The translations under genes were made by a program, and so were the position numbers. This document shows, piece after piece, positions 32,260-41,190 of a stretch of 64,000 bases of DNA (the first letter of the stretch is position 1; every line of letters begins with the position of its first letter). The DNA is from Lachnospiraceae bacterium (lineage in GTDB: Bacteria; Bacillota; Clostridia; Lachnospirales; Lachnospiraceae): the NCBI GenBank assembly GCA_015057555.1, contig SVEC01000010.1, positions 1-64,000 of the forward strand, given 5' to 3'. A model generated the notes under the pieces. That model did not search any database. It saw only the letters and a list, made by a program, of their open reading frames with translations, and was not told the origin of the DNA.

Positions 32260-33357
32260 TTAATTTCCACCTTTCTTTTCAAACAATTTAAATAATCTCT
32301 GTCTTAATAAATCTATTGCCGCACAAGCACCAAATACCATAACACCTATACTAATTATGTAAACCAAATCAAGGAACATATTTGAACAATCTACCTTTCT
32401 AAAATCAAACATATTCCAAAGTAGCTCTCTTATATATTTAAATTCGTGGATTGCATATACTCCTATGGTAGTAGATGCCAAAGTATTCACAATTTTACTT
32501 TGAAAATGTAAATCCTTAAAATACATCACCAAACAAACCGCCATAAGTATAACAAATGGATTTGTGTATAAAGTTACCATCTCTCCAAGCTCTAATACAC
32601 CCTGTAGCCTTGTAGCCAACAATCCATTTATCAAAAGACATCCAAAAAATCCCAGAATATACACAAGCTTAGGTCTATCATTCTTCTTGGAGTGCAACCT
32701 AATATATCCACCTATTATATATAGATACACAAAAGAAAATACATTCTTTCCCTGCTGGATATCACCAAATCCATAGGTTCTCACCACTTGATCCATAATT
32801 CTAAGATCAGACAGCAAAAACCATATACTCATAATAAAGGTTGTTACTATAATAAGAACATGATAATCCTTTTTCTTAATATTCTGTAGCACTATATTTA
32901 CAAAGGGTGCCAGCAAACATAATAATATATAATCTGTAATAAAATACCACTGTTGTGATAATACAGGGAATATCATCTTTAATACAATAATTAATACAGA
33001 ATCTGTTTCTCCATCAATAGTATAAAATTTTGAACCAGCTAATATGGTTATAAGACTTAAAACCACAGAGTAAAACAGCACTGAAGAGTATATTTTCAAC
33101 ACTCTAGTATATGCCTTTTTTAAATCAAATCTCATCTTAACCATAAAGTATCCTGTAATTAAGATGAAAATATTAACCGCTGGTCTAAATAATAATTTTA
33201 ATCCACTAGAACAAAGCTCAACAAAGCCACCTGCACTAACAGCACATTCATAGTAGTTGCCGTAAAGGAAGGTATGAATACCAATCACCATTAATATTGC
33301 AATTATACGAAGTAGCTCTATACCCGAATCTCTAGTTTTATTTACCTTATCGGACAT
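32260..33357 (-). CDS. Acyltransferase 3 family membrane protein
   Basis: This 365-residue protein has about ten hydrophobic helices. The N-terminal motif GIELLRIIAILMVIGIHTFL carries the conserved R and catalytic-type His of the acyltransferase 3 family, which O-acetylates or succinylates exported glycans and peptidoglycan. The mid-region TIGVYAIHEFKYIRELLW also fits the family. It lies 9 bases downstream of the C_GCAxxG gene and overlaps the small DUF3006-like gene. The acceptor is unknown. Confidence 0.88.
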   Translation of the reverse strand: MSDKVNKTRDSGIELLRIIAILMVIGIHTFLYGNYYECAVSAGGFVELCSSGLKLLFRPAVNIFILITGYFMVKMRFDLKKAYTRVLKIYSSVLFYSVVLSLITILAGSKFYTIDGETDSVLIIVLKMIFPVLSQQWYFITDYILLCLLAPFVNIVLQNIKKKDYHVLIIVTTFIMSIWFLLSDLRIMDQVVRTYGFGDIQQGKNVFSFVYLYIIGGYIRLHSKKNDRPKLVYILGFFGCLLINGLLATRLQGVLELGEMVTLYTNPFVILMAVCLVMYFKDLHFQSKIVNTLASTTIGVYAIHEFKYIRELLWNMFDFRKVDCSNMFLDLVYIISIGVMVFGACAAIDLLRQRLFKLFEKKGGN

Positions 33358-33366
33358 AATTACCTC

Positions 33367-33783
33367 TTATGATTCTTCTGAAAATAATATCTTCTCCACC
33401 AAGCTTGCTGCATCCATAATACATCCTGGACATGCTCTAAGCATCTTACCTGTTTGAACTCCCTTAAGCTCCTTACATACCACACTACCGTTCTTAACCT
33501 TAAAACTTTCAAGAATTTCTCTAGATAGCTTGTATGTATTAACCTTACTATTAGGCGCATCAAGATTGCCAGTGCTATTCTTCATGCCTGCCAATATACA
33601 AGTGCCTGTAACAGCACCACAGGTACCTTCCATACCACCCATACCAAGACCTAAGCCCTCAGTCATCTTAAACATCGTCTCCTCATCTACACCTACCAAG
33701 TCGCAGTAAGCACAGGCTACCGCCTGGGCACAATTGTAGCCCTTGTTATGTAGTTCTATAGTTTTATCTACTCTTGATTCCAT
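33367..33783 (-). CDS. C_GCAxxG_C_C family protein
   Basis: This 138-residue protein shows the full motif series of the family: GYNCAQAVACAYCDLVG, then a Gly/Met-rich EGLGLGMGGMEGTCGAVTG, VCKELKG, and CPGCIMDAA near the C-terminus. The conserved cysteines suggest a redox or metal-cluster role; function is not established. I chose ATG 33783, 8 bases after GGAG, over the earlier GTG and ATG, which lie too close to the ribosome site. It leads the acyltransferase by 9 bases. Confidence 0.85.
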   Translation of the reverse strand: MESRVDKTIELHNKGYNCAQAVACAYCDLVGVDEETMFKMTEGLGLGMGGMEGTCGAVTGTCILAGMKNSTGNLDAPNSKVNTYKLSREILESFKVKNGSVVCKELKGVQTGKMLRACPGCIMDAASLVEKILFSEES

Positions 33784-33908
33784 ATCCATCACTCCTAATC
33801 TATATCATATATTCTATAGTATTCTAATCTATCTTAATTATATTATTTTTATATTAGCTTGGCAAGAAAACTCTGATGTCGCGTCGTATATTCATTCATT
33901 ATATACAT

Positions 33909-33941
33909 AATAAAAGAACTGCGAATTACTCACAGCTCTTA
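33909..33941 (-). terminator. Intrinsic terminator of the second ECF sigma operon
   Basis: Arms AAGAACTG and CAGCTCTT (33914-33921, 33933-33940; one mismatch) are followed by TTTTATT on the minus strand, just after the stop at 33954. Confidence 0.6.
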
Positions 33942-33953
33942 CATAAATAAATA

Positions 33954-35414
33954 TTAATCGAATAGCTTTACAGGATCCCAGCCATAATCCTTATAATACT
34001 CCACACTAAGATTATTATCAGTTACATACATTCTGATATATTCTTCTCTTATCTCTTTATCTCTCTCTGGCTGGTAATCAAAATACATATCATAAACCTC
34101 TGGATAATTACTAGTGAACTCTCTAATATCAGCCTCATAATATTCACCATCACCAGCAAATTCCATACTTACAACTTCAAAGCCATTATCAGTTCGCTTA
34201 AGGTGTGCACATCCCGGCATAGATGCACCACTTTCAGACTCCAGTATATTTCCAGTTAGTTTATAACCATGTATATAGAAATTACCAAATACTAAATATT
34301 CATCATTTGCATCAATCTCCTGATATATAATATATGCTGGGATATAAATCTGAGATTCATCTCCAAACATCTTCATATATTCAGGTCTTAGATAATTATA
34401 GATTGCTTCAACTGCTTTATTATCACCAGTATAAACATACTCTGTTAATACAACATTTTCACTATTAGTAGTAGCTTCAGTTGTAGCTTCGGTCATAGTC
34501 TTTGATAAATCTATGTCCTGTGTAGTTACAGAATCATCACCATTATTATAAGTGTATAATACATACACCTTATCACCTTCAATAAGGAATGAATTACAAT
34601 TTTCACCAGAAGAACTCTTCCATGAAAAGCTTAATTCACCATATGTGTAGTCCGAATAGACAACATCACTTAACTGCTGATTACCTTCTGCCATATCAAA
34701 TGTATCAACATAGGTTTCATATACTTTCATCCATTTAGAATAATAATTCTTAAGAAGTTCTGTATCATTTCCAGTTTCTACAGGTTCTAATTCACCACCA
34801 TTAAGATTATCAAGACTATAAATGTAATAATCACCATAAGGCTTATCATTCTCAGAATTAAATACAACAAGTTTATCCTCATCCTTAACTATGTGTGTTT
34901 CCTTGGTATCACTGTTAAAATACACACAGTCTATTTTCTGAGTATCTATTGTACCCGCTACCACATTATTATTAAGATCATAGATAATTAAGCCTCTAAG
35001 GCCTCCAAAAACTAGTATTTCACCGTCCATATGATAGATATTTGGTGCGTAGATATTATAGTGTTCATCAATATCATCATCAATATTACCAACAATATCC
35101 TGTCTACCCTGGTCTATGTTAAGTAAATCCATAATTTTAGCATACACGTGACCACCAGTTACCTTATCTATACCAAATGCTACAAAAACCACCATAATTG
35201 CTGCTGCAACTCTGGTAAGTATTTTACCAGCTCTCTTTGGCTTTTTCTTACTTTCAAAGGAATCAAAGGATACAACCTTCTGGTTTTCATCTTCTCTTTC
35301 AGCTATAGTTTTTTCCAGTCTTTCCCACATAGCCATTGACTGTTCCTTGGTAGGATTTAGCTTATCTAAACTATTCTTAATTTCATTATCATATCCGTCC
35401 TTATGCATAAACAT
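33954..35414 (-). CDS. Single-pass membrane protein paired with ECF sigma factor (probable anti-sigma)
   Basis: This 486-residue protein has a cytoplasmic N-terminus (1-65, with NSLDKLNPTKEQSMAMWERL), one transmembrane helix (about 69-86, ILTRVAAAIMVVFVAFG), and a large outer part that includes beta-propeller-like stretches (VFGGLRGLIIYDLNNNVVAG). A Thr/Glu-rich linker (TEATTEATTNSEN) precedes a C-terminal domain. It begins ATGTTTATG, overlapping the sigma gene stop by 14 bases, so translation is coupled. It probably acts as anti-sigma plus sensor; the ligand is unknown. Confidence 0.75.
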   Translation of the reverse strand: MFMHKDGYDNEIKNSLDKLNPTKEQSMAMWERLEKTIAEREDENQKVVSFDSFESKKKPKRAGKILTRVAAAIMVVFVAFGIDKVTGGHVYAKIMDLLNIDQGRQDIVGNIDDDIDEHYNIYAPNIYHMDGEILVFGGLRGLIIYDLNNNVVAGTIDTQKIDCVYFNSDTKETHIVKDEDKLVVFNSENDKPYGDYYIYSLDNLNGGELEPVETGNDTELLKNYYSKWMKVYETYVDTFDMAEGNQQLSDVVYSDYTYGELSFSWKSSSGENCNSFLIEGDKVYVLYTYNNGDDSVTTQDIDLSKTMTEATTEATTNSENVVLTEYVYTGDNKAVEAIYNYLRPEYMKMFGDESQIYIPAYIIYQEIDANDEYLVFGNFYIHGYKLTGNILESESGASMPGCAHLKRTDNGFEVVSMEFAGDGEYYEADIREFTSNYPEVYDMYFDYQPERDKEIREEYIRMYVTDNNLSVEYYKDYGWDPVKLFD

Positions 35415-35874
35415 TTCCCTCCTTCTCTAATATTTTTTTCAGCTTCTCCCTTGCAGTTGAAAGCTGAGTTTGGATAGTACTTTCTTTTCTATCCAACATC
35501 TTTGAGATTTCCCTAACAGAGTATTCTTCGTAATAATACAGGTAAATCACATCCCGATACTTGTCCGGTAGCTTGCGTATGTGTGATAGAAGTTCCCCTT
35601 CTTCCTCACCATCTTCCACAGGAGTATCAGGAATATCCCCAAAATCCACCTGCTTCTTCCAATAGCTTCTAAGGACATCAGTACAATAATTCCTAGTTAC
35701 TGTAATAAACCATGCGTTCTCATGTTCACCATCAGTAAACTCTATCCCCTTTTCATAATACTTTATGAAAATATTCTGCACTGCATCCTCTGCGTCTGCT
35801 TCATTTTGTAGCATCAACATAGCTATACGATATATTCGCTTGTGTTGACGCTCAAATACGTCTCTTAAGTTCAT
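35401..35874 (-). CDS. ECF-type RNA polymerase sigma factor
   Basis: This 157-residue protein has region 2 (about residues 8-75, NEADAEDAVQNIFIKYYEK and NAWFITVTRNYCTDVLRS) and region 4 (about 95-150, KYRDVIYLYYYEEYSVREIS, then KESTIQTQLSTAREKLKK). It is the same class as the 12475 sigma but clearly different in sequence. It is cotranscribed with its membrane partner, which overlaps its end. Its targets are unknown, probably including envelope-stress genes. Confidence 0.93.
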   Translation of the reverse strand: MNLRDVFERQHKRIYRIAMLMLQNEADAEDAVQNIFIKYYEKGIEFTDGEHENAWFITVTRNYCTDVLRSYWKKQVDFGDIPDTPVEDGEEEGELLSHIRKLPDKYRDVIYLYYYEEYSVREISKMLDRKESTIQTQLSTAREKLKKILEKEGNVYA

Positions 35875-35952
35875 CTCTCATTCCTCCTTCACTTAATACA
35901 CGAATGAAAAAATAAAAATATCCTAAAATCCCCAAAAAAATTAATATTTTTA

Positions 35953-35984
35953 TAAAAAAGTGCGCTGGATAATCTCCAGCGCAT
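35953..35984 (-). terminator. Intrinsic terminator of the metallophosphatase gene
   Basis: Perfect 9-base arms (TGCGCTGGA 35961-35969, TCCAGCGCA 35975-35983) with a 5-base loop are followed by TTTTTT on the minus strand. Confidence 0.88.
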
Positions 35985-35987
35985 TTT

Positions 35988-36806
35988 CTAAACATAATAA
36001 TAGGTATCTGGTTTCTTCTCATATAGATAAAATACCTGTTCATCTTCCAGCCTTATACAAGCCAGATTTGCCCCTGGTATCTTCCCATGAAACACACAAC
36101 CACAGTCAATATCATATATTACACTATTCTTTTCCTTGTTCTCATACTTGAACACAGTACCACCAGTGTAAAATTCACTATCTGCTATGGTAGGTGTATG
36201 CCCTGCTATTATAGTGGTATCCTCCTTGCCACCAACAATTAGAGCCTCTTCTCTGGCCCACAGATAAAAATATTTTTGCTCACTCATAGGCTTTTCCATA
36301 CTAGAAAGAATAGGGCTTAAATCTATATCCGTGTCCTTTAGATCCCCTTCTTCCATATAACCAGCATGAACCACTATGTAATCCCTACCATTAATATTTA
36401 GATCAATGGTATAAGGAAAATTCTTAATTATTTTCGCCCACTTAATAAGCGTGGCCAAACCCACACCATGGTCTCTAATCAAATCTCTAATTGTTTTGTA
36501 TCTGTCAAAATTAGGATCATACATCTTAACTTCCCTGTATGCTTCCTTAATATTTGCAGAAACCTTTGAAAAATCTGCCAGCTTAGCCACTGATTCCACA
36601 AACATTCTATCGTGATTCCCCATGATAAAATCTACATTGTCAAACTTTTTCTCCATCCACTGAAGCATGGCATAGCTTTCTCGTCCCCTGTCTATGATAT
36701 CCCCCGCTACAATTAGTCTGTCATCTTCAGAAAATCTTACCTTCCTAAGAAGCTCGATAAACTCTGAATAACAACCATGAACATCTGCTATAACGTAAGT
36801 ACTCAA
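35988..36806 (-). CDS. Metallophosphoesterase, ApaH/PrpE-like
   Basis: This 272-residue calcineurin-like phosphatase has its metal-binding motifs in order: ADVHGCYSEF, VAGDIIDRGRESY, GNHDRMF, HAGYMEEGD, and IAGHTPT near the C-terminus. These are the GDxHG/GDxxDRG/GNHE series of Ser/Thr phosphatases and diadenosine-tetraphosphatases. I chose TTG 36806, which has GAGGT 7 bases upstream; a longer frame from a TTG at 36857 would begin at the predicted transcription start. It is monocistronic with a promoter and strong terminator. Confidence 0.87.
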   Translation of the reverse strand: MSTYVIADVHGCYSEFIELLRKVRFSEDDRLIVAGDIIDRGRESYAMLQWMEKKFDNVDFIMGNHDRMFVESVAKLADFSKVSANIKEAYREVKMYDPNFDRYKTIRDLIRDHGVGLATLIKWAKIIKNFPYTIDLNINGRDYIVVHAGYMEEGDLKDTDIDLSPILSSMEKPMSEQKYFYLWAREEALIVGGKEDTTIIAGHTPTIADSEFYTGGTVFKYENKEKNSVIYDIDCGCVFHGKIPGANLACIRLEDEQVFYLYEKKPDTYYYV

Positions 36807-36862
36807 ATTATTTACCTCACAGGAATTTTTCCTTTGTCTAATTGTTAAATGCGCCAATTAAT

Positions 36863-36891
36863 ATTATACCATCTTTAGACACTTATTTGAA
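36863..36891 (-). promoter_or_regulatory. Promoter of the metallophosphatase gene
   Basis: On the minus strand TATAAT (36863-36868) is preceded by TGG (extended -10) and by TTCAAA 17 bases upstream. Its position puts the transcription start near 36856, which supports the internal TTG start codon. Confidence 0.55.
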
Positions 36892-36950
36892 GACACATTT
36901 ATTTAAATTTGATTATTGTTTTCCAAATGTATTTATCTTCTCTAATAAAT

Positions 36951-37637
36951 CTATCCATCCTGACGTTTTCGCATCCTTCTCCAATTGAAAAAACCGTACA
37001 TATCATTAATTAAAAACATTACAAAGCAGCATATCATAGGCAGATAGGATACATCTTCTAGGGTTGCCATAGTCCATAACACTATAAGAATTTTATCATT
37101 TGCTGAGTAAGCCACAGCATAGTAAGGACTTCTAAGAAATGTAAGGTATGAGGCAACAAAACTTGTTGTTATAGAAATGGTACTAAATAACAGGTTTGCA
37201 GTTCCCATAGCTTTAAGTATGAAATAAAACGCAAGAGTCACTAATACTGTCAATATAGACATAACAATCACCTGATTCTTAGTCACATGGCTAATCTTAA
37301 CCTCCTTGGTACCCTCATATGGATTTCTCAACCATGACACCACCGCCATAACTGCTATGGGAGCTGTCATGCAAAGGTAGGTTATCATCTCGCCGTAATA
37401 ACGAAAGTAATATGATATTATTCCGTAAAATACTGCAAAAACAACTGTAAGAATTTGTCCTATAACGTATCCTTTGGCTACGAATATAAGGGCTGTTACT
37501 CCTATTAATGATGCTATTATGGTAAGTATATCGCCCCCGCCTGATATGGCAAACGATACTATAATTACCGTTACAGATATCAGCCATAAACCAAGCTCAA
37601 ATTTTGTAAGATCCTTAAATGGATTTTTAAATCTCAT
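36951..37637 (-). CDS. pnuC: Nicotinamide mononucleotide/riboside transporter PnuC
   Basis: This 228-residue protein has about seven to eight hydrophobic segments and the PnuC features: an aromatic Trp-rich region, IGQILTVVFAVFYGIISYYF, SWLRNPY and the C-terminal FLINDMYGFFNWRRM (N-D-x-Y-G-F-x-x-W). PnuC imports nicotinamide riboside for NAD synthesis by facilitated diffusion. No NAD-responsive riboswitch is visible upstream. It sits between the metallophosphatase and prfA genes, separated from prfA by a terminator. Confidence 0.88.
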   Translation of the reverse strand: MRFKNPFKDLTKFELGLWLISVTVIIVSFAISGGGDILTIIASLIGVTALIFVAKGYVIGQILTVVFAVFYGIISYYFRYYGEMITYLCMTAPIAVMAVVSWLRNPYEGTKEVKISHVTKNQVIVMSILTVLVTLAFYFILKAMGTANLLFSTISITTSFVASYLTFLRSPYYAVAYSANDKILIVLWTMATLEDVSYLPMICCFVMFLINDMYGFFNWRRMRKRQDG

Positions 37638-37669
37638 ACTGTTCTATCTCCTTATTTCAGCTATTCCAA

Positions 37670-37730
37670 GAAAAAAGCATTCATCAACACATCTTCTAAG
37701 ACCTAACGATGTGTAAACGAATGCTTTTTG
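37670..37730 (-). terminator. Intrinsic terminator after prfA
   Basis: Outer arms AAGCATTC/GAATGCTT (37675-37682, 37719-37726) and inner arms ACACATC/GATGTGT form a long stem followed by TTTTTT on the minus strand. It closes the rpmE-prfA group. Confidence 0.85.
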
Positions 37731-37773
37731 CATTACACTACCCGGTGGCAGTTTACTGAATTACATTATTTAA

Positions 37774-38847
37774 TTACTCCTCATTCATCTTTGCCAGCTT
37801 GGCAGCTTGGTCTGCTGCGATACAAGCATCTATTATCTCCTGGATATCTCCATCCATTATCTTATCAAGCTTATAAAGTGTAAGACCAATTCTGTGGTCT
37901 GTTACACGGCCCTGTGGGAAGTTGTAGGTTCTAATCTTCTCTGATCTGTCACCTGTTCCTACCTGGCTCTTACGAAGCTCTGCCTCTGCGTCATGAGCCT
38001 TCTGCTGCTCAATATCATAAAGCTTTGCTCTAAGAAGTGCAAATGCCTTTGCCTTGTTCTGAAGCTGTGACTTCTCAGTCTGGCTATATACCACAATTCC
38101 TGATGGATAGTGAGTAAGACGTACAGCTGAGTCAGTTGTATTGACACACTGACCACCATTTCCAGATGCACGCATTACATCGATACGAATATCCTTCTCA
38201 TCAATCTGAACGTCAACCTCTTCTGCCTCAGGAAGTACTGCAACACTTATTGTAGAAGTATGGATACGTCCACCTGACTCTGTCTCAGGAACTCTCTGTA
38301 CACGGTGAACACCACTCTCATACTTAAGCACTGAGTATGCGCCATTACCAGTAACCATAAATGATACTGACTTCATACCACCAATACCGATTTCCTCCAC
38401 TTCCATAGTCTCTATCTTCCAACGTCTACCCTCACAGTAGTGTACATACATACGATAAATCTCAGCAGCGAAAAGTGCTGACTCATCTCCACCTGCGCCT
38501 GCTCTAATTTCCACGATAACGTTCTTATCATCGTTAGGATCCTTAGGAAGAAGAAGAATCTTTAATTCGTTCTCGCAGGTCTCAACCTGTGCCTTAGCCT
38601 CATTAAGTTCTTCTTTAGCAAGCTCTCTAAGCTCTTCATCACTTTCCTCATCAAGCATCATAAGACTATCCTCGATAGTCTGCTTAGCATTCTTATACTC
38701 TAGATACTTCTCAACTATTGGTGCAAGCTCAGCCTGTTCCTTCATAAGTCTTCTAAACTTATCCTGGTCTGATATAACTGATGGATCGCTAAGTGAAAGC
38801 TGAATCTCATCTAATCTTGCAACTAAATCCTCTAATCTATCAAACAT
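37774..38847 (-). CDS. prfA: Peptide chain release factor 1
   Basis: This 357-residue protein matches RF1. An N-terminal helical domain is followed by the stop-codon recognition motif P-E-T in [16 protein letters not shown] and the GGQ loop [21 protein letters not shown]1 reads UAG and UAA; the Gln of GGQ catalyses peptide release and is methylated by PrmC, encoded immediately upstream. The gap to prmC is 8 bases. All functional residues are present, and the length is normal. Confidence 0.97.
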   Translation of the reverse strand: MFDRLEDLVARLDEIQLSLSDPSVISDQDKFRRLMKEQAELAPIVEKYLEYKNAKQTIEDSLMMLDEESDEELRELAKEELNEAKAQVETCENELKILLLPKDPNDDKNVIVEIRAGAGGDESALFAAEIYRMYVHYCEGRRWKIETMEVEEIGIGGMKSVSFMVTGNGAYSVLKYESGVHRVQRVPETESGGRIHTSTISVAVLPEAEEVDVQIDEKDIRIDVMRASGNGGQCVNTTDSAVRLTHYPSGIVVYSQTEKSQLQNKAKAFALLRAKLYDIEQQKAHDAEAELRKSQVGTGDRSEKIRTYNFPQGRVTDHRIGLTLYKLDKIMDGDIQEIIDACIAADQAAKLAKMNEE

Positions 38848-38855
38848 TTTCTCTC

Positions 38856-39704
38856 CTACCTCCTGGCAATAACTACTCTGTCAAGTCCGGCATAATCCTT
38901 CTTAACGCTTACATCTGTAAATCCTTTATTAATAAGCAGTTCCCTTACATCGGAATACTGATTATAACCTATCTCAAATATTAAGATACCATCTTGTCTT
39001 AGGTATCTGTCAGTCCTTCTTATGATATTATCATAAAAGTAAAGTCCATCCTCCATGCCATCTAAGGCAAGTCGTGGCTCATACTCCCTTACATCCTCCA
39101 TAATATCATCTATATCCGATGTAGGGATATATGGTGGATTAGACATAATAATATCAAATGAATCCTCTATCTTCTCAAACAAGTCAGTCCTTACTATATC
39201 ACATTTTGCACCAAGATTAAATACATTTTCTTTACTTAATTCTATGGCATCTCTAGATATATCAGCTAACTGAACAAAATCATTAGTATGTCCTGATTCC
39301 ATTCTCTTAAGCATATAGCTAATTCCTATGCAACCTGTGCCACAGCACATATCCAGAGCCTTAATTTCCTTGTAGTCTGAAGTAAGTTCCACAGCCGTTT
39401 CGACCAGAATCTCTGTCTCAGGTCTAGGAATAAGCACACCCTCAGCACATTTAAAGGTATATCCCATAAAATCCTGACTGCCTACAATATACTGACAAGG
39501 ATATTTTGTGCTTCTAATGCTTATAACATCTTTGTAGCTTTCCTCATCCTCTAGAGAAACCTCATCATTTAATTTCATAAATATTCCTGTATAATCCAGG
39601 TCAAATATAAACATGGCAAGAACCTTAGCATCGCTTTGGTATTCCTCTATACCTGCATACCTTAAGGTTTCTTCACCGTATTTTATTAATTCCTTTAGCT
39701 GCAT
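38856..39704 (-). CDS. prmC: Release factor glutamine methyltransferase
   Basis: This 282-residue protein has the small helical N-terminal domain and a class I methyltransferase core: [17 protein letters not shown] (SAM motif I) and [13 protein letters not shown] with the NPPY catalytic tetrad of Gln/Asn N5-methyltransferases. It methylates the GGQ glutamine of release factors using SAM. It is 8 bases from prfA, the classical prmC-prfA pair. Motif I has Cys-Cys in place of the usual small residues, otherwise the protein is standard. Confidence 0.94.
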   Translation of the reverse strand: MQLKELIKYGEETLRYAGIEEYQSDAKVLAMFIFDLDYTGIFMKLNDEVSLEDEESYKDVISIRSTKYPCQYIVGSQDFMGYTFKCAEGVLIPRPETEILVETAVELTSDYKEIKALDMCCGTGCIGISYMLKRMESGHTNDFVQLADISRDAIELSKENVFNLGAKCDIVRTDLFEKIEDSFDIIMSNPPYIPTSDIDDIMEDVREYEPRLALDGMEDGLYFYDNIIRRTDRYLRQDGILIFEIGYNQYSDVRELLINKGFTDVSVKKDYAGLDRVVIARR

Positions 39705-39777
39705 ATTTCTACTCCAAATATCTATCCGCCTGCTCTATCACTAATGTTCATAATAATTGTATAGCACTTTATCTACA

Positions 39778-40755
39778 TCAATTCTCATTAACAGTTTTCT
39801 GTTCTTCTAGATAAGCTTTCCAATCAAGAACTCCCTCAACTGCCATAATAGCCACCTCAACCATGTCAGGAGTCGGCTCCTTAGTAGTAAGCTTCTGAAC
39901 CCATAGTCCTGGCTTGCTAAGTACATTTGCAATCCAGTTATCGTGTCTTCCTGCAAATCTAATAAATTCGTAAGATATGCCCGCTATAACCGGCACAAGC
40001 AACACTCTAAGCAAAAGTCTTAACCAAACAGTCTCTGTTCTGATGCACATAAATACCAGAATACTTACTATCATTACTATAAACAAAAAGCTTGTTCCAC
40101 ATCTCTTGTGAAATCTGGTAGCTTCCATAACATTCTCCACAGTTAAGTCCTTGCCTGATTCCAAACAGTTAATACACTTATGCTCTGCTCCATGATACAT
40201 AAAGGTTCTCTTTATATCCTCCATCATGGATATAAGCACTACATATATAAGGAATATGATAAGTCTTATTGCTCCTTCTATTAAACCTAGCAAAAAATGA
40301 TTCTTAATAACTCCATCTAAAAGAGATGCAAGGAATGCAGGGAGTAGCATAAAGAGTCCTATAGCTAAAATCAAGGAAAACACTACCGTACCAAACATTA
40401 GCATATCATCTGAGGATTCCTTTTTCTTTTCATCAGATATTTCATTGGTTTCAGCCTGTAACTCATCCTGTTTATTCTTTTTAGACTTCCTAGGCTTTAG
40501 TTCCTCTTCCTCCTCATAAAACTCCGCTGAGTACATAAGAGTTTTCATACCGATAACAAGAGACTCTACAAAATTAAACACACCTCTAACAATAGGAGCT
40601 CTAAATATAACACCCTTTTTAGACCATGGTGTATAGCTTTCTAATTTTACTTCAATTTCCTTGTCAGGCTTTCTTACAGCAATAGCATACTTGTCCTCAT
40701 TCTTCATCATTATGCCCTCTATAACTGCCTGACCTCCTATACTAACTCGTCCCAA
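39778..40755 (-). CDS. DUF1385 family membrane protein
   Basis: This 325-residue protein starts MGRVSIGGQAVIEGIMMKNE, the strong N-terminal signature of the DUF1385 family. It has about four hydrophobic helices around residues 118-260, a charged Glu/Lys-rich loop (about 82-115), and the conserved MYHGAEHKCINCLESG (H-G-A-E-H with Cys). Its function is unknown. Its place between rpmE and prmC-prfA is conserved in Clostridia, which suggests a ribosome-linked role. Confidence 0.9.
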   Translation of the reverse strand: MGRVSIGGQAVIEGIMMKNEDKYAIAVRKPDKEIEVKLESYTPWSKKGVIFRAPIVRGVFNFVESLVIGMKTLMYSAEFYEEEEELKPRKSKKNKQDELQAETNEISDEKKKESSDDMLMFGTVVFSLILAIGLFMLLPAFLASLLDGVIKNHFLLGLIEGAIRLIIFLIYVVLISMMEDIKRTFMYHGAEHKCINCLESGKDLTVENVMEATRFHKRCGTSFLFIVMIVSILVFMCIRTETVWLRLLLRVLLVPVIAGISYEFIRFAGRHDNWIANVLSKPGLWVQKLTTKEPTPDMVEVAIMAVEGVLDWKAYLEEQKTVNEN

Positions 40756-40792
40756 AATGAATTCTCCTTAATACAGAAAATACCTTTAATGT

Positions 40793-40828
40793 TAAAAAAG
40801 GCTTGCTACGTAAGCGTAACAAGCCTTA
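40793..40828 (-). terminator. Intrinsic terminator after rpmE
   Basis: Arms AAGGCTTG/CAAGCCTT (40799-40806, 40820-40827) with an inner TACG/CGTA pair are followed by TTTTTT on the minus strand. It lies between rpmE and the DUF1385 gene, so that downstream group probably has a separate promoter or depends on read-through. Confidence 0.85.
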
Positions 40829-40849
40829 TAAGTCATATTATTCAGTAAA

Positions 40850-41053
40850 TTATGCCTGAACACCGTACTTACGGTTGAACTTATCGATTCTACCACGTGC
40901 CTGAGCAGCCTTCTGCTGACCAGTGTAGAATGAATGGCACTTTGAACAAATTTCAACGTGGATATCACTCTTAGTTGAACCAGTTACGAACTCGTTACCA
41001 CAGTTGCAAACAACCTTTGCCTGATAATAATCTGGATGTATTCCTTCTCTCAT
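40850..41053 (-). CDS. rpmE: 50S ribosomal protein L31
   Basis: This 67-residue protein starts [20 protein letters not shown] and carries the second pair [12 protein letters not shown]. The CxC...CxxC set is the zinc-binding (C+) form of L31, which joins the 50S and 30S subunits. I chose ATG 41053, preceded by AGAGGTGAAAAAC, over a longer frame opening at 41098. The tail [10 protein letters not shown] is typical of L31. Confidence 0.96.
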   Translation of the reverse strand: MREGIHPDYYQAKVVCNCGNEFVTGSTKSDIHVEICSKCHSFYTGQQKAAQARGRIDKFNRKYGVQA

Positions 41054-41190
41054 GTTTTTCACCTCTTTACAAATAAAATACTCTATGAGAACAGGCAAAT
41101 GCCTTGATTCTTCATACTCACAACAAATGACATTTTAGCATAGCACTGATAACATTTCAAGTACTTTTTGAAAATATAGCAGAAAATATT

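Noticed and set aside
36807-36857. N-terminal extension of the metallophosphatase from an upstream TTG
   Set aside because: The extension would begin at the predicted transcription start and lacks a ribosome site; the internal TTG 36806 has one and gives the family-typical start.
37638-37773. NAD-type riboswitch upstream of pnuC
   Set aside because: The only structure in the gap is the long prfA terminator hairpin with its T-run; no NAD riboswitch core was seen.
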